A stretch of 64,000 nt of DNA, from positions 1 to 64,000 of the forward strand of contig DASREA010000011.1 in assembly GCA_035652315.1 (NCBI GenBank), given 5' to 3'. The notes under the pieces were generated by a model. That model was not told the origin of the DNA and searched no databases. It saw only the letters and a list, made by a program, of their open reading frames with translations. The DNA is from CANKHA01 sp035652315. GTDB taxonomy: Bacteria > Pseudomonadota > Alphaproteobacteria > Rhizobiales > Xanthobacteraceae. Positions 51,730-60,150 of this stretch are shown one piece after another; position 1 is the stretch's first letter; each line of letters opens with the position of its first letter. The position numbers were made by a program, and so were the translations under genes.

Positions 51730-51954
51730 CTAGTGCATCCCTTCACGGTGACGGAGCGCGCTGGCAATTTCGTGCGCATCCAGTCGCGTGCCATCGTCGC
51801 CTTCGATCAGTAGCGCCGCCCTGCCGGTCTTGCTGACGTGGCCGGCCCAGCCGAAAGCATCGTCCAAATTCGAAAATTGCTTGAACAAAAGATGCTCTTT
51901 TTCGAAAGGTGAAATCTTATCCTTCCCGGTCGGACCGCTATAGACGCGATACAT
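51730..51954 (-). CDS. small conserved hypothetical protein
   Basis: A 74-residue cytoplasmic protein starting MYRVYSGPTGKDKISPFEKE. FSNLDDAFGWAGHV and ALLIEGDDGTRLD suggest a small alpha/beta fold. ATG 51954 follows AAAGGAACGCAGG, which supports this start over one eight codons earlier. I recall relatives in Bradyrhizobium-type genomes without function. Confidence 0.7.
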   Translation of the reverse strand: MYRVYSGPTGKDKISPFEKEHLLFKQFSNLDDAFGWAGHVSKTGRAALLIEGDDGTRLDAHEIASALRHREGMH

Positions 51955-52000
51955 CCTGCGTTCCTTTCGCTGAAGCATTTGGGGACCCGTAAAACGGGTA

Positions 52001-52028
52001 GAGCCCCCGGTTTTGATGCCGGAGGCTC
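52001..52028 (-). terminator. hairpin downstream of the leftward DUF1236 gene
   Basis: GAGCCCCCGG pairs with CCGGAGGCTC (9 of 10 positions) over an eight-base loop. Leftward it runs into a second small hairpin (ACCCG/CGGGT with a TTTT loop). A true T-run is missing, so termination is tentative. Confidence 0.4.
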
Positions 52029-52154
52029 TTCCACCCTAGACAATCCAATTTCTCGAATCGTCCCGGCTAAAACCAACGCGCCACAAGGCTTGGTTGTTCC
52101 TGCACAAACCCGTCTTTTGGCGACATGGCGGGTTTTGCCCCAGCTCGGCCGGCG

Positions 52155-52547
52155 CTATTGATGAACGATCGTGATGACCTTCCGCGTCTGCGGATTGACG
52201 ATCACCCGCTCGTTATTGACGACGGCAAAAGCATAGTCGGAGTGGTCCGGCACCGGATGCAGAACAACGGTTTCCGGAAGCGGTTCGCCGACCACGACCT
52301 TCTCCTTAACGGCGATCGAAGGAACTTCTTCCTTCAGCACGTAGGTGCGCACTTCGCGCGGCGGCTCCGCCGCCGCCCCCACAGTGGCACCGACCGTACC
52401 GCCGACGACGGCGCCGACAGGCCCGCCCACGATGGCGCCCGCCGCGGCCCCGCCGACCGCCCCGGTGGCCGTCGAGGCTTGGGCGTAGCAGAGCGTTGGC
52501 GACATGATCGCAAGGGCGAATGCGGTCGCTAGGATATGGTTTCGCAT
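52155..52547 (-). CDS. DUF1236 secreted protein with glycine-zipper region
   Basis: 130 residues. The signal peptide ends at CYAQA. A glycine-zipper stretch (GAVGGAAAGAIVGGPVGAV) suggests membrane association. The C-terminal DUF1236 part has YVLKEEVPSIAVKEKVVVGE, LHPVPDHSDYAFAVVNNE and VIVNPQTRKVITIV. DUF1236 is an alphaproteobacterial envelope family of unknown role. The ATG follows AAAGGAGGACTGAGA, a strong ribosome site. It is divergent from a second DUF1236 gene. Confidence 0.88.
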   Translation of the reverse strand: MRNHILATAFALAIMSPTLCYAQASTATGAVGGAAAGAIVGGPVGAVVGGTVGATVGAAAEPPREVRTYVLKEEVPSIAVKEKVVVGEPLPETVVLHPVPDHSDYAFAVVNNERVIVNPQTRKVITIVHQ

Positions 52548-52790
52548 TCTCAGTCCTCCTTTGTAGAATCGCGCCGCACTACAACGTTAGGACCGCGCCT
52601 AACGTTCCTTCCGGCCGCTTGCAATTCACGACCTGCGCCGTGTCCTCATGCACAAAATCCCTCGAATGACAGCACAAGGTGAATGTCTGTTAATCGTTCA
52701 ACTTTTCGCAACCTGCGGCCGTGCGAGGAACGCGACTTGTTGCGTGGCGTTTGCCTGATCGATGGCATAACGCAACACGGAGAGACGACC

Positions 52791-53510
52791 ATGCGGAAAG
52801 CTTTCATGATCGGTGCCGCGGCCAGCACCTTATTGCTCGCCGCCGGCGCCGCATCGGCGCAGACGGACCAACTAAAGCCGCCCGCGCCGCAATCGAATAA
52901 ATCCGACGCGATGCCGGCAAAAAGCGGCAAACAAGCGCAGCAACCGATGCAACGGTCGAAATCGGAAACGACCGGACAGGCATCCGGTGACGTCAAGCAG
53001 CAGCTCGGCACCGATACCAAGGCGCAGAAGAACGAGCGAAAGTCGTCTGCCACCTCGAAGTCCCGTTCCGAGACGACCGGCCAAGCCAACACTGAAATCC
53101 AAAAAAACGATCAGCAAAAGAGCGGCGGCAAAGAGACAGACAAGAATCTGCAGATGAAATCGAGCGGCAGCACCTCCGGTGCAGTCGGGACCAGTGAGAA
53201 AGGATCCCAGGCTTCAAGCGCATCGAGTGCGTCAAGCGGCGGTTCCGCCGGCGTCAAGCTCACGCAAGCGCAGAAGACGAAGATCCGTCAAACCGTGATC
53301 ACGACGAAGAGCGCGCCGCGCGTGACCCATGTCGACTTCGATGTCCGCGTCGGAACGCATATTCCACGGCGGATTCACCTTGCGCCGGTACCGCTGGTGC
53401 TGGTCGATATCGAGCCGACGTGGCGCGGTTATGAATATTTCCTCGTGGGCGACGAGATCGTCGTGGTCAACCCGCGCACCATGGAAATCGTAGCGGTCCT
53501 CTCCGTCTAG
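52791..53510 (+). CDS. DUF1236 secreted protein with low-complexity linker
   Basis: 239 residues. A signal peptide ending ASAQT is followed by about 140 residues rich in Lys, Ser, Gln and Thr that contain the repeated SETTGQAS/SETTGQAN element, then a DUF1236 domain (IRQTVITTKSAPRVTHVDFD, LVDIEPTWRGYEYFLVGDEI, VVVNPRTMEIVAVL). It is periplasmic or surface-exposed. ATG 52791 follows CGGAGAGACGACC. The 243 bases shared with the leftward copy hold both promoters. Confidence 0.87.
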   Translation: MRKAFMIGAAASTLLLAAGAASAQTDQLKPPAPQSNKSDAMPAKSGKQAQQPMQRSKSETTGQASGDVKQQLGTDTKAQKNERKSSATSKSRSETTGQANTEIQKNDQQKSGGKETDKNLQMKSSGSTSGAVGTSEKGSQASSASSASSGGSAGVKLTQAQKTKIRQTVITTKSAPRVTHVDFDVRVGTHIPRRIHLAPVPLVLVDIEPTWRGYEYFLVGDEIVVVNPRTMEIVAVLSV

Positions 53511-53524
53511 GCGGCGCCGCACGA

Positions 53525-53559
53525 AAAGCAGGGCAGCCCTCCCAAGGCCGCCCTGTTTT
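53525..53559. terminator. bidirectional intrinsic terminator
   Basis: CAGGGCAGCC pairs with GGCCGCCCTG (9 of 10) with AAAA on the left and TTTT on the right, between the convergent DUF1236 and ABC permease genes. It can end both transcripts. Confidence 0.75.
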
Positions 53560-53574
53560 GCTGCGGGAAGACCG

Positions 53575-54537
53575 CTAGGCGCGGATCTCCTGGCGCTGAA
53601 AGAACACGTAACTGATCACGAACAGCACAATCATGCCGGCGACCAGCCCGACGATCTGCGGCCAGGCAATGAGCAAACTTTCGCTGAACGGCAGTGGCGC
53701 ACCCATCACCGCGCCCTGAAGCTGATCGAGGTAGATCGGGCCGAGTGCGCGCGTCGAGGGATTCAGCAAGGCAACCACCGCCTCGCCAAACAGCGTGCTC
53801 GGAGACAAGCGCGACAGTATCGCCTCCCATTCCGCCGTGGCCGGCGTCGGCAGGCCGAGGGCCGCATAGCGCGGATCGGCGGGAGCGATGAGGCCGGCGA
53901 CAAAAGGCGCCAGCGCCGGCCAAATGATCGTCACGAACAGCCACAATCCGAGCGCCACCAAAGCCGCGCTGGCGGCCGAGCGAAACACGACAGAAAACAG
54001 GATCGCGAGCGCGAGCCACACGCCGGCATAGGCGATCGTGACGAGCAGAAAGACAAAGCTGCGCGCCATCTCCTCGAATCCCGGGGGAATGCCGAGCAGA
54101 ACGAGCCCGAGGCCAATGACGAGCAGCCACAACGCCACAAGGTTGATCGCCAGAATGCCGATGCCGGCCAGAAATTTTCCGAATAATAAGGCGTCGCGGT
54201 AGATCGGTTGCGCCAGAATGCGCGACAATGTGCGCCGATTGTGCTCGCCGTTTACCGCGTCGAACCCCAGCCCGATCGCCATCAAGGGTACGAGAAAGCC
54301 CAGGAAGGAAACGAACGACGGCAACGGCTCGCGTGACGTGGTGAACAACCGCAGGAACAGGAAGGGATCTTCGGCGGTGACGTCTTTGATGCGTTGGATC
54401 GCGCCATACAGCGCGGCCATCGCGGTGAGCACAACAAGCCATTCGAGAATGCGCATGCGCGCGCTGCCGAGATGGTCGGACAATTCCTTCAGCGCGACAG
54501 TTGAGAGACCGCGCCAGGGGGAGCCTTCACGCCGCAT
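53575..54537 (-). CDS. ABC transporter permease, ABC-2/NosY-like
   Basis: About 320 residues with roughly six membrane helices. LSTVALKELSDHLGSARMRIL is the cytoplasmic start typical of ABC-2 permeases that also include NosY and GldF-like proteins; FVSFLGFLVPLMAIGLGFD, GEHNRRTLSRILAQPIYR and the last helix VAGMIVLFVISYVFFQ follow. ATG 54537 overlaps the ATPase gene by 11 bases; a longer frame upstream is Arg/Cys-rich artefact. It forms one operon with the ATPase and NEW3 genes. Confidence 0.88.
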   Translation of the reverse strand: MRREGSPWRGLSTVALKELSDHLGSARMRILEWLVVLTAMAALYGAIQRIKDVTAEDPFLFLRLFTTSREPLPSFVSFLGFLVPLMAIGLGFDAVNGEHNRRTLSRILAQPIYRDALLFGKFLAGIGILAINLVALWLLVIGLGLVLLGIPPGFEEMARSFVFLLVTIAYAGVWLALAILFSVVFRSAASAALVALGLWLFVTIIWPALAPFVAGLIAPADPRYAALGLPTPATAEWEAILSRLSPSTLFGEAVVALLNPSTRALGPIYLDQLQGAVMGAPLPFSESLLIAWPQIVGLVAGMIVLFVISYVFFQRQEIRA

Positions 54538-55483
54538 CGCGCGCCTCCAGATCTGAAACATGCTTCTGGAAATAGCGCGTGTAGATCGCCTCCAGGCTTG
54601 GCTCCTCCACCGACAAACGGAACAGCCTGCCGCCCGAGTTGACGACCGCCGCCGCGGCTTCCGGGCGCACGTCGCGTTCGGCGAGAAGGCGCAGGCGACC
54701 CGGGGCCGACTGCTGAACTGATTTAACCCCCGGAATGGAGGACAGGGACTTTTCCAATCCGGCGCCTTGCGCCTCCACCTCCACGGCGAAGCCGCCGCCC
54801 AGCACTTCGCGGCCGAGTTCGGCGACAGTGCCCAGCAGCACAATGCGGCCTGAGCGAAAGAGCGCAACGCGGTCGCAGACGCTCTGCACCCGATCGAGCA
54901 GGTGCGACGACAAAAGGATGGTCACGCCTTCCCGCTTGAGATCGCGGATGATTTCGAGGAGTTCCAAGGTCGCCTGTGGATCCAGTCCCGACGTCGGCTC
55001 GTCGAGGATTGCGATTTGCGGCCCCTTCATGACGATTTCGGCAAGACCCAGCCGCTGGCGCATGCCCCGTGAAAAAGTCGCCACGCGCTTGTCGGCGGCC
55101 TGGCGCAGATCGACGCGCGCGAGCGCCGCGGCGATACGCGCTTCCCGCTCGACCGGCTGCAAGCCCATCAGCTTTGCCGTGTAGCGCAGATTGTCGGCAG
55201 CGGTCAGCTGGTCATAAAAGCCGACGGCATCGGGCAAATAACCGACGCTGCGCTTGACTGCCAGCGGTTCGCGCATCGGATCGTGGCCGGCGACGCGCGC
55301 TTCGCCGGCGGAAATCTCGCTCAGGCCGAGCAGCATCAGGATGGTGGTCGTCTTGCCGGCGCCGTTCGGGCCTAGCAGCCCGAAAATCTCACCGGCGGCG
55401 ATGCTGAACGAGATGCTGTTGACCACGGCGGCGTCGCCGTAGCGCTTGGTGAGGCCTGTCGCCTCGATGACTGCCGTGCTCAT
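54527..55483 (-). CDS. ABC transporter ATP-binding protein
   Basis: A 318-residue ATPase with Walker A GPNGAGKTTT, signature FSRGMRQRLGLAE, Walker B AILDEPTSGLD and the H-loop in LLSSHLLDRV. A C-terminal extension of about 100 residues (AELGREVLGGGFAVEVEAQ) is of the kind found in NosF/CcmA-type ATPases. ATG 55483 overlaps the NEW3 gene stop as ATGA. It powers the adjacent permease. Confidence 0.93.
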   Translation of the reverse strand: MSTAVIEATGLTKRYGDAAVVNSISFSIAAGEIFGLLGPNGAGKTTTILMLLGLSEISAGEARVAGHDPMREPLAVKRSVGYLPDAVGFYDQLTAADNLRYTAKLMGLQPVEREARIAAALARVDLRQAADKRVATFSRGMRQRLGLAEIVMKGPQIAILDEPTSGLDPQATLELLEIIRDLKREGVTILLSSHLLDRVQSVCDRVALFRSGRIVLLGTVAELGREVLGGGFAVEVEAQGAGLEKSLSSIPGVKSVQQSAPGRLRLLAERDVRPEAAAAVVNSGGRLFRLSVEEPSLEAIYTRYFQKHVSDLEARDAA

Positions 55484-56640
55484 CGGCGCCCAAACCGGGC
55501 GACCGCGCCCACCATCACAAGGAGCGCGATGGCGATGATTCCAACCCCGGCGATTCCCCACATCGTGGAAGTCGTCACGGTGATACGGAAATTCGAGGAG
55601 GCGGACTCGCCGCGCGCCGATGCGCGCAGCTCGGTTACGTAGTCACCGGCGATCGCCTTTTGCGTGGGCGTGATCAATGCCTGGGCTTCGGCATTGGCCC
55701 CCGGAGCCACGTGGGCGATAGTTTTTGGCTCGAAGCGCACTTTCCATCCGCTCGGCGCCGTCCCCGACAGTTCCACATTGTCCGCCGGTGCGCTGCCGGA
55801 ATTGGTAACCATGATGGGAATCGACCGCTCGACGCCCGCCGACGCGCTGGCGCTGACCAATCCTTCGCGGCCACTGATTTCCAGCTTGGGCTGGCCGCTG
55901 ATTTCCAGCGCCACTTCCGTCGTCGCGGAAGTGTCTTCGGCTGCGACCCTTACGGTTACCGGATAGCGGCCGGCCCCGACGTTTGTGGGCGGGCGGACGT
56001 TCAACTTGATGTCTTTGGATTGCCCGGCGTCCACGGGGATCGCGCTTAATTCTTGCGACCCATAAAGTTCGGTGAAGGAAACGTCGAAATCACGCGGAGC
56101 CTGCGCCGACAGACTGACCAAAAGCCGCTTTCCGCTGTCGTTCTTGAGGCTTAGCTGGAAGCCGAAGGTCGAGCGCGCGGAGCCGCGCAAATCCGGCAAT
56201 TGCGCCTGCAAGGAAAGTTTTGCCGGCAGCTCCTTCGCCAGGGTGACGGCGATAGGCAGGCTGATATGCGTATTTCCGCCCTCGGCGGAGAGGGTCAATG
56301 TCTGCGTGCCCATGGGGGCGTCCTTGGGCACATCGAGGCGCAGTTCAAGCGGCACGCTTTTGTCGGTAGCAGGCATCGCGGCGGAAACGGGCTGGCCGCC
56401 GCCGAGCAGCGTAGCGGTCCACCCAGCCGGCACGCCGGATACGGACAAATTCAGCCGCTCCGGCTCAAGCCCGTAATTTTGCAGGGTGATATTGAGATTC
56501 GAGACCGTGCCCGGCCGGACCGCCACGGCGGGATAATCGGTCATCAGGTAGATGCCTTTGATGGCGGAGCGGGTATCCTGTGCGGCGGCTGCGCTCCAGC
56601 CGACTATCAAAAGAAATAAAACGGCTAATGCACGCCGCAT
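55480..56640 (-). CDS. NEW3-domain exoprotein with C-terminal membrane anchor
   Basis: A 386-residue protein. It has a signal peptide (MRRALAVLFLLIVGWSAAAAQ region) and three tandem Ig-like NEW3 repeats: VRPGTVSNLNITLQNYGLEP, the middle LQAQLPDLRGSARSTFGFQL, and ISGREGLVSASASAGVERSI with NSGSAPADNVELSGTAPSGW. A C-terminal helix (WGIAGVGIIAIALLVMVGAV) ends in RFGRR. NEW3 domains occur in envelope and glycan-related proteins. ATG 56640 follows GGAGGTCTCCC. First gene of the ABC operon. Confidence 0.85.
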   Translation of the reverse strand: MRRALAVLFLLIVGWSAAAAQDTRSAIKGIYLMTDYPAVAVRPGTVSNLNITLQNYGLEPERLNLSVSGVPAGWTATLLGGGQPVSAAMPATDKSVPLELRLDVPKDAPMGTQTLTLSAEGGNTHISLPIAVTLAKELPAKLSLQAQLPDLRGSARSTFGFQLSLKNDSGKRLLVSLSAQAPRDFDVSFTELYGSQELSAIPVDAGQSKDIKLNVRPPTNVGAGRYPVTVRVAAEDTSATTEVALEISGQPKLEISGREGLVSASASAGVERSIPIMVTNSGSAPADNVELSGTAPSGWKVRFEPKTIAHVAPGANAEAQALITPTQKAIAGDYVTELRASARGESASSNFRITVTTSTMWGIAGVGIIAIALLVMVGAVARFGRR

Positions 56641-56815
56641 GGGAGACCTCCTCGCAAACAGAATTGCCGAAAAATCGCCGCTTCGGGGGGCCCCGGGGGC
56701 AATCGGCGGGGAAAAACGCGGGGGAATTTTTCGCGGGATCATGACCAAATCGTGCCAAGCTTTGGAAATATTGTCGCATGCAGGAACCTTGGCTTTTGCC
56801 GCGGGGGGTTGAAGC

Positions 56816-57289
56816 ATGTCTCGAAAATCACAGGTCAGTGCCGGCTTGCTTGCCTTTCGCAGGCGCGAAGGATTGGAGGTCCTCCTCGCCCATCCCGGCG
56901 GGCCGTATTGGTCGAAAAAAGACGATGGCGCCTGGACCATCCCGAAAGGCCTGGCCGACAGTGACGCCGATCCGCTCTCAGCCGCCCGGCGCGAATTTAC
57001 CGAGGAGACCGGCTTTATCGCCACCGGCGAGATCGTGCCGCTGCATCCGGTCCGGCAACGAAGCGGAAAAACGGTCGTGGCCTGGGCATTCGAGGGGGAT
57101 TTTGAGTTGGACGGCTTCAAAAGCAACCTGTTCGAAATGGAATGGCCGCCGCGTTCGGGCCAACGCAAGAGTTTTCCAGAAGTCGATCGCTTGGCCTGGT
57201 TTCCTTATGATGCAGCGTTGCGAAAAATCATAGCTTATCAAAAGCCCTTTCTGGTCGAACTTCAAGCAACGCTCAAAGGGCAAAGGTAA
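56816..57289 (+). CDS. NUDIX hydrolase
   Basis: A 157-residue Nudix enzyme. The box is GLADSDADPLSAARREFTEE followed by TGF; REFTEETG carries the metal-binding Glu residues, while the early Glu of the consensus is replaced by Ala. WTIPKGLADSD and FPEVDRLAWFPYDAA suggest the MutT/diadenosine-polyphosphate-like group. It probably cleaves nucleoside diphosphate derivatives; the exact substrate is unknown. It is divergent from the NEW3 gene. Confidence 0.88.
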   Translation: MSRKSQVSAGLLAFRRREGLEVLLAHPGGPYWSKKDDGAWTIPKGLADSDADPLSAARREFTEETGFIATGEIVPLHPVRQRSGKTVVAWAFEGDFELDGFKSNLFEMEWPPRSGQRKSFPEVDRLAWFPYDAALRKIIAYQKPFLVELQATLKGQR

Positions 57290-57354
57290 GCGAACCCTGC
57301 CGGAACCATGCCGCGCCGCCCACGTTTCTCCTACGATACCTAGGAGAATGAATA

Positions 57355-57540
57355 ATGGACAAAGATCGCATCAAAGGGGTGGCGCATCAGGCCAAAGGAT
57401 CCGTGAAGGAAGCCGCCGGCAGAATAAGCGGCGATGCCAAGTTGCAAGCGGAAGGTAAGGCCGAAAAATTCGGCGGCAAGGTTCAGAACGCCTTGGGCGG
57501 CGTGAAGGATGGGGCCAAGGATGCCGCGGACGACGATTAG
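57355..57540 (+). CDS. CsbD-family stress protein
   Basis: A 61-residue hydrophilic protein (MDKDRIKGVAHQAKGSVKEA, then GDAKLQAEGKAEKFGGKVQN). CsbD proteins are general-stress proteins of unknown mechanism, probably intrinsically disordered. A TAGGAGAATGAATA leader places a good ribosome site before the ATG. An intrinsic terminator follows directly. Confidence 0.92.
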   Translation: MDKDRIKGVAHQAKGSVKEAAGRISGDAKLQAEGKAEKFGGKVQNALGGVKDGAKDAADDD

Positions 57541-57555
57541 GTTCGCTCTAGCCGC

Positions 57556-57584
57556 AAAAGCCCGCCCCGACGGCGGGCTTTTTT
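57556..57584. terminator. strong bidirectional intrinsic terminator
   Basis: GCCCGCC (57560-57566) pairs with GGCGGGC (57572-57578), flanked by AAAA on the left and TTTTTT on the right. It serves the convergent CsbD and glycine-zipper genes. Confidence 0.9.
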
Positions 57585-57588
57585 CCCA

Positions 57589-57894
57589 CTAGCAGCGGGA
57601 GCGGGCCACGCGGATCCACCGTCCGTGCCGGTCCTTATAAAAGCACTCCCCTCGCCACCAGTAATAACCGGTGTGACGCCGCTCGGCCTGCTGAGCGATC
57701 AGCGCGCCTGTTGCAGCACCGACGGCAACCCCAATGGCCACGCCGCTGCCTCTGCCGGTCGCCGCACCGCCAATGATGCCGCCGATGGCTCCACCAACGA
57801 CAGCGCCGCCCAGCACGTTGTTCTGCGCCGGCGCCTGTTCTGCTGGCATGGTGATCAGTAATGCCAGCAGCAGCCCTGCTATGACTGTCTTCAT
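57589..57894 (-). CDS. small exported glycine-zipper protein
   Basis: A 101-residue protein. A signal peptide (KTVIAGLLLALLITMPAEQA, cleavage near APA) is followed by a glycine zipper (GGAVVGGAIGGIIGGAATG, then GVAIGVAVGAATGAL) that can span or associate with membranes. The C-terminal domain is aromatic/basic with Cys (YYWWRGECFYKDRHGRW). Such proteins are common in alphaproteobacterial envelopes. ATG 57894 follows AGGGGAGAA. Confidence 0.82.
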   Translation of the reverse strand: MKTVIAGLLLALLITMPAEQAPAQNNVLGGAVVGGAIGGIIGGAATGRGSGVAIGVAVGAATGALIAQQAERRHTGYYWWRGECFYKDRHGRWIRVARSRC

Positions 57895-57960
57895 CGTCAA
57901 TTTTCTCCCCTTATTCCTGCCGGACCTATCTTGAGACTGAAACCCGATGTTTTCAATGAG

Positions 57961-59586
57961 CTAAGCGACGGCGCGAGCTGCGGGCTCCTCGGACGATAAT
58001 CGCCCGGCCAACGGGTCAATGGCTTCGATCAATTGGAGAAATGACGATGCCGGCAATGCGGGAGCGAAAATGAAACCTTGCGCGGCGCGAATGCCGCGCT
58101 CCCGCAAGCAGATCACTTGCTCGAAGGTTTCCACTCCCTCGGCGACGACTTCCATCCGCATGTTATCGGCGAGGTCGATCAGCGTTTCGATAATTGTGGT
58201 GGAGCTGCGATCGATACCGATGGCATCGACGAACATCTTGTCGATTTTGATGATATCGACGCCCAGCTTGAGAATATAGGAAAGGCCACTGTGGCCGGTG
58301 CCGACATCATCGATGGCCATGCGCACGCCCAACCCCTGCAGGGTGGCGATCAAGCGCCGGGTATCCGCCAGATTCTCGATCGGCTGACGCTCGGTCAATT
58401 CGAGCACGAGCTGCGACATGCGTACCGAGCCACGGCCGAAAATATTGCGCACGTCGCGCAGGATTGTCTCGTCCCGGAAATGCCGCGCGGCCAGGTTGAA
58501 CGACACTTTCAGGTGCGGCCGCTTGGCAAAGGCCGGCCCAAGCTCCTGACAGGCACGCCGCATCAGGGCGCGCGTGATGTCCAAGATAATGCCGCTCGAT
58601 TCGGCCAGCGGAATGAAAGACCCCGGCGATTCGATACTGCCGTCCGCTTTGCGCCAGCGCACGAGAACCTCGGCGCCGCGCAGCTTGCCGGACATAAGGT
58701 CTACCACCGGCTGGTAATAAGGCACGAATTCGCCGGCGTTAAGGGCGCGTTCCAGCTCGGCAATGGGATTCTCACGCTGACGGCGGGGCAGCATAAACGT
58801 GAATGCCAATGCGAGGACGGCCAAAGCGCCGGCGATAGCCGAACCGAGCCGTTCGACTTGGGCCGCTTGGGTCGCCACGGCGCTTTTTGGCAGCGACGTG
58901 GCGATACTCAGACCGTAATGCGCCGATGTGGCGCTGGCCTTCAGTAAGGCGTTTCCGGAAGATTCCGAGCCAATGCGGGACCCAGCCTCTCCGATCAGCG
59001 TCCCATCTTGCAGGGAAAGGCCGCTGTAGCCGATCGAACGCCCTGCTTCCATGGAGGTCTGGGCGATAAGCGTCGAGCCCAACAAAAGCGCGCCCAATCC
59101 GACCGGCCGGCTACTGTCCATGCGCCGGATGCGCAAGATCTTCTCCGCAGATTCCTTCCCGCCCGCGGTGCCCGAATCGAACACCTCAAGCACGACGTTC
59201 TCGGCGCCCGCCGCCTGTTGCGAGCCCAGAAAGCGCCGCGCACCGGTCGCCATGCCGGAGGAACTACACACGATAGCGCCGTCCGCGCCGATAACCGATA
59301 TTTCCTTCACCATGACATTGGCGAATACGGCCCGGCGCATCGCATCGAGCTGGTCCGGCCGGCAGCTATCGACGCCGCGGCGCGTAAGTTCGTCGAGGGT
59401 GGCAACCACGCGATCGATGCGATTTTCGGCCAGGGCAAGCTTCTGCTTCGCGGCCAATTCCACCGCATCCTGCGCATGCCTAGCGGTGAGCTGGCCCAGC
59501 CAATGATCCAAGGCCGCAAAGCCGGCGCTCGCCAGGAGAACGCCGGCTACGGCCGCAACCGCCCGCTGTCGCCTTGCTGAAAGCAA
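57961..59586 (-). CDS. CSS-motif periplasmic sensor with EAL cyclic-di-GMP phosphodiesterase domain
   Basis: About 541 residues. An N-terminal membrane helix (VAAVAGVLLASAGFAALDHW) and a second at about 253-272 bracket a periplasmic CSS domain with Cys in DSCRPDQL and the CSS motif in AIVCSSSG, a redox-sensing pair in E. coli Pde proteins. The cytoplasmic EAL domain has GAEVLVRW (EVL variant), Asn in VSFNLAARHF, IDDVGTGHSGLSYI and VVAEGVE, so it should be active. There is no ATG in place; TTG 59586 lies after an AGAGGGGGATCGGC site and before the first helix. Confidence 0.87.
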   Translation of the reverse strand: MLSARRQRAVAAVAGVLLASAGFAALDHWLGQLTARHAQDAVELAAKQKLALAENRIDRVVATLDELTRRGVDSCRPDQLDAMRRAVFANVMVKEISVIGADGAIVCSSSGMATGARRFLGSQQAAGAENVVLEVFDSGTAGGKESAEKILRIRRMDSSRPVGLGALLLGSTLIAQTSMEAGRSIGYSGLSLQDGTLIGEAGSRIGSESSGNALLKASATSAHYGLSIATSLPKSAVATQAAQVERLGSAIAGALAVLALAFTFMLPRRQRENPIAELERALNAGEFVPYYQPVVDLMSGKLRGAEVLVRWRKADGSIESPGSFIPLAESSGIILDITRALMRRACQELGPAFAKRPHLKVSFNLAARHFRDETILRDVRNIFGRGSVRMSQLVLELTERQPIENLADTRRLIATLQGLGVRMAIDDVGTGHSGLSYILKLGVDIIKIDKMFVDAIGIDRSSTTIIETLIDLADNMRMEVVAEGVETFEQVICLRERGIRAAQGFIFAPALPASSFLQLIEAIDPLAGRLSSEEPAARAVA

Positions 59587-60150
59587 GCCGATCCCCCTCT
59601 TTCGCGTCGGGTCGATAGGGTGGTGCAGCGTCGTAAAGGCCGTATTAAGTGCAAGCGGGGCGACGCCTTGGCGCGGCTTCGGGTGCAATTTCCCCAACGC
59701 CAAGGTTAGCCAAAGATGAATGTGACAATGCTTGTGAGTCGGCCAGACCCGCAGCCCAACGCGGTTGGCGCTGCTCCGCCCCTGGCGGCTCGGCCCGCTG
59801 CCGCGGCGATGATGCCCCTCCTCCGCCCGAATCGTGGTCGCCGTGCGCCGCCGCATCTCCGCGCCGTGCCGGCATCTGCTGGAGCGTCGAGCCGGTATCG
59901 AGCGGCGTCATTCGCTGCGGCTCGACTGCGGTCGAAGCGCGACTCCAATTCCTTAACTTTCGCCAGGCAGAATTTTCCGCGGACGATTCGCGCCGGGCAT
60001 GAAGAATCCGCTTGAATGCCCGGCATTGTGTGTTATCTGGAATCCGCCGCTGTAACGGTCCGCGCGTTGGGTCTGTTTCAGCGGCATTCGCTTCCGTGAG
60101 CCGGTTCGCCGGTCTCTCGGGCTTCGATCTCTGGTTGGGGAGGACATGGC
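59587..60150. other. 564-base interval between the EAL gene and speD
   Basis: Open frames on both strands (for example 59716-60015 + and 59706-60026 -) are Ala/Arg/Pro-rich and lack ribosome sites or family features, so none is called. The last 100 bases should hold the speD promoter and leader. No riboswitch is recognised. Confidence 0.5.

Noticed and set aside
58078..58947. 289-codon plus-strand frame
   Set aside because: Antisense to the EAL domain with intact catalytic motifs.
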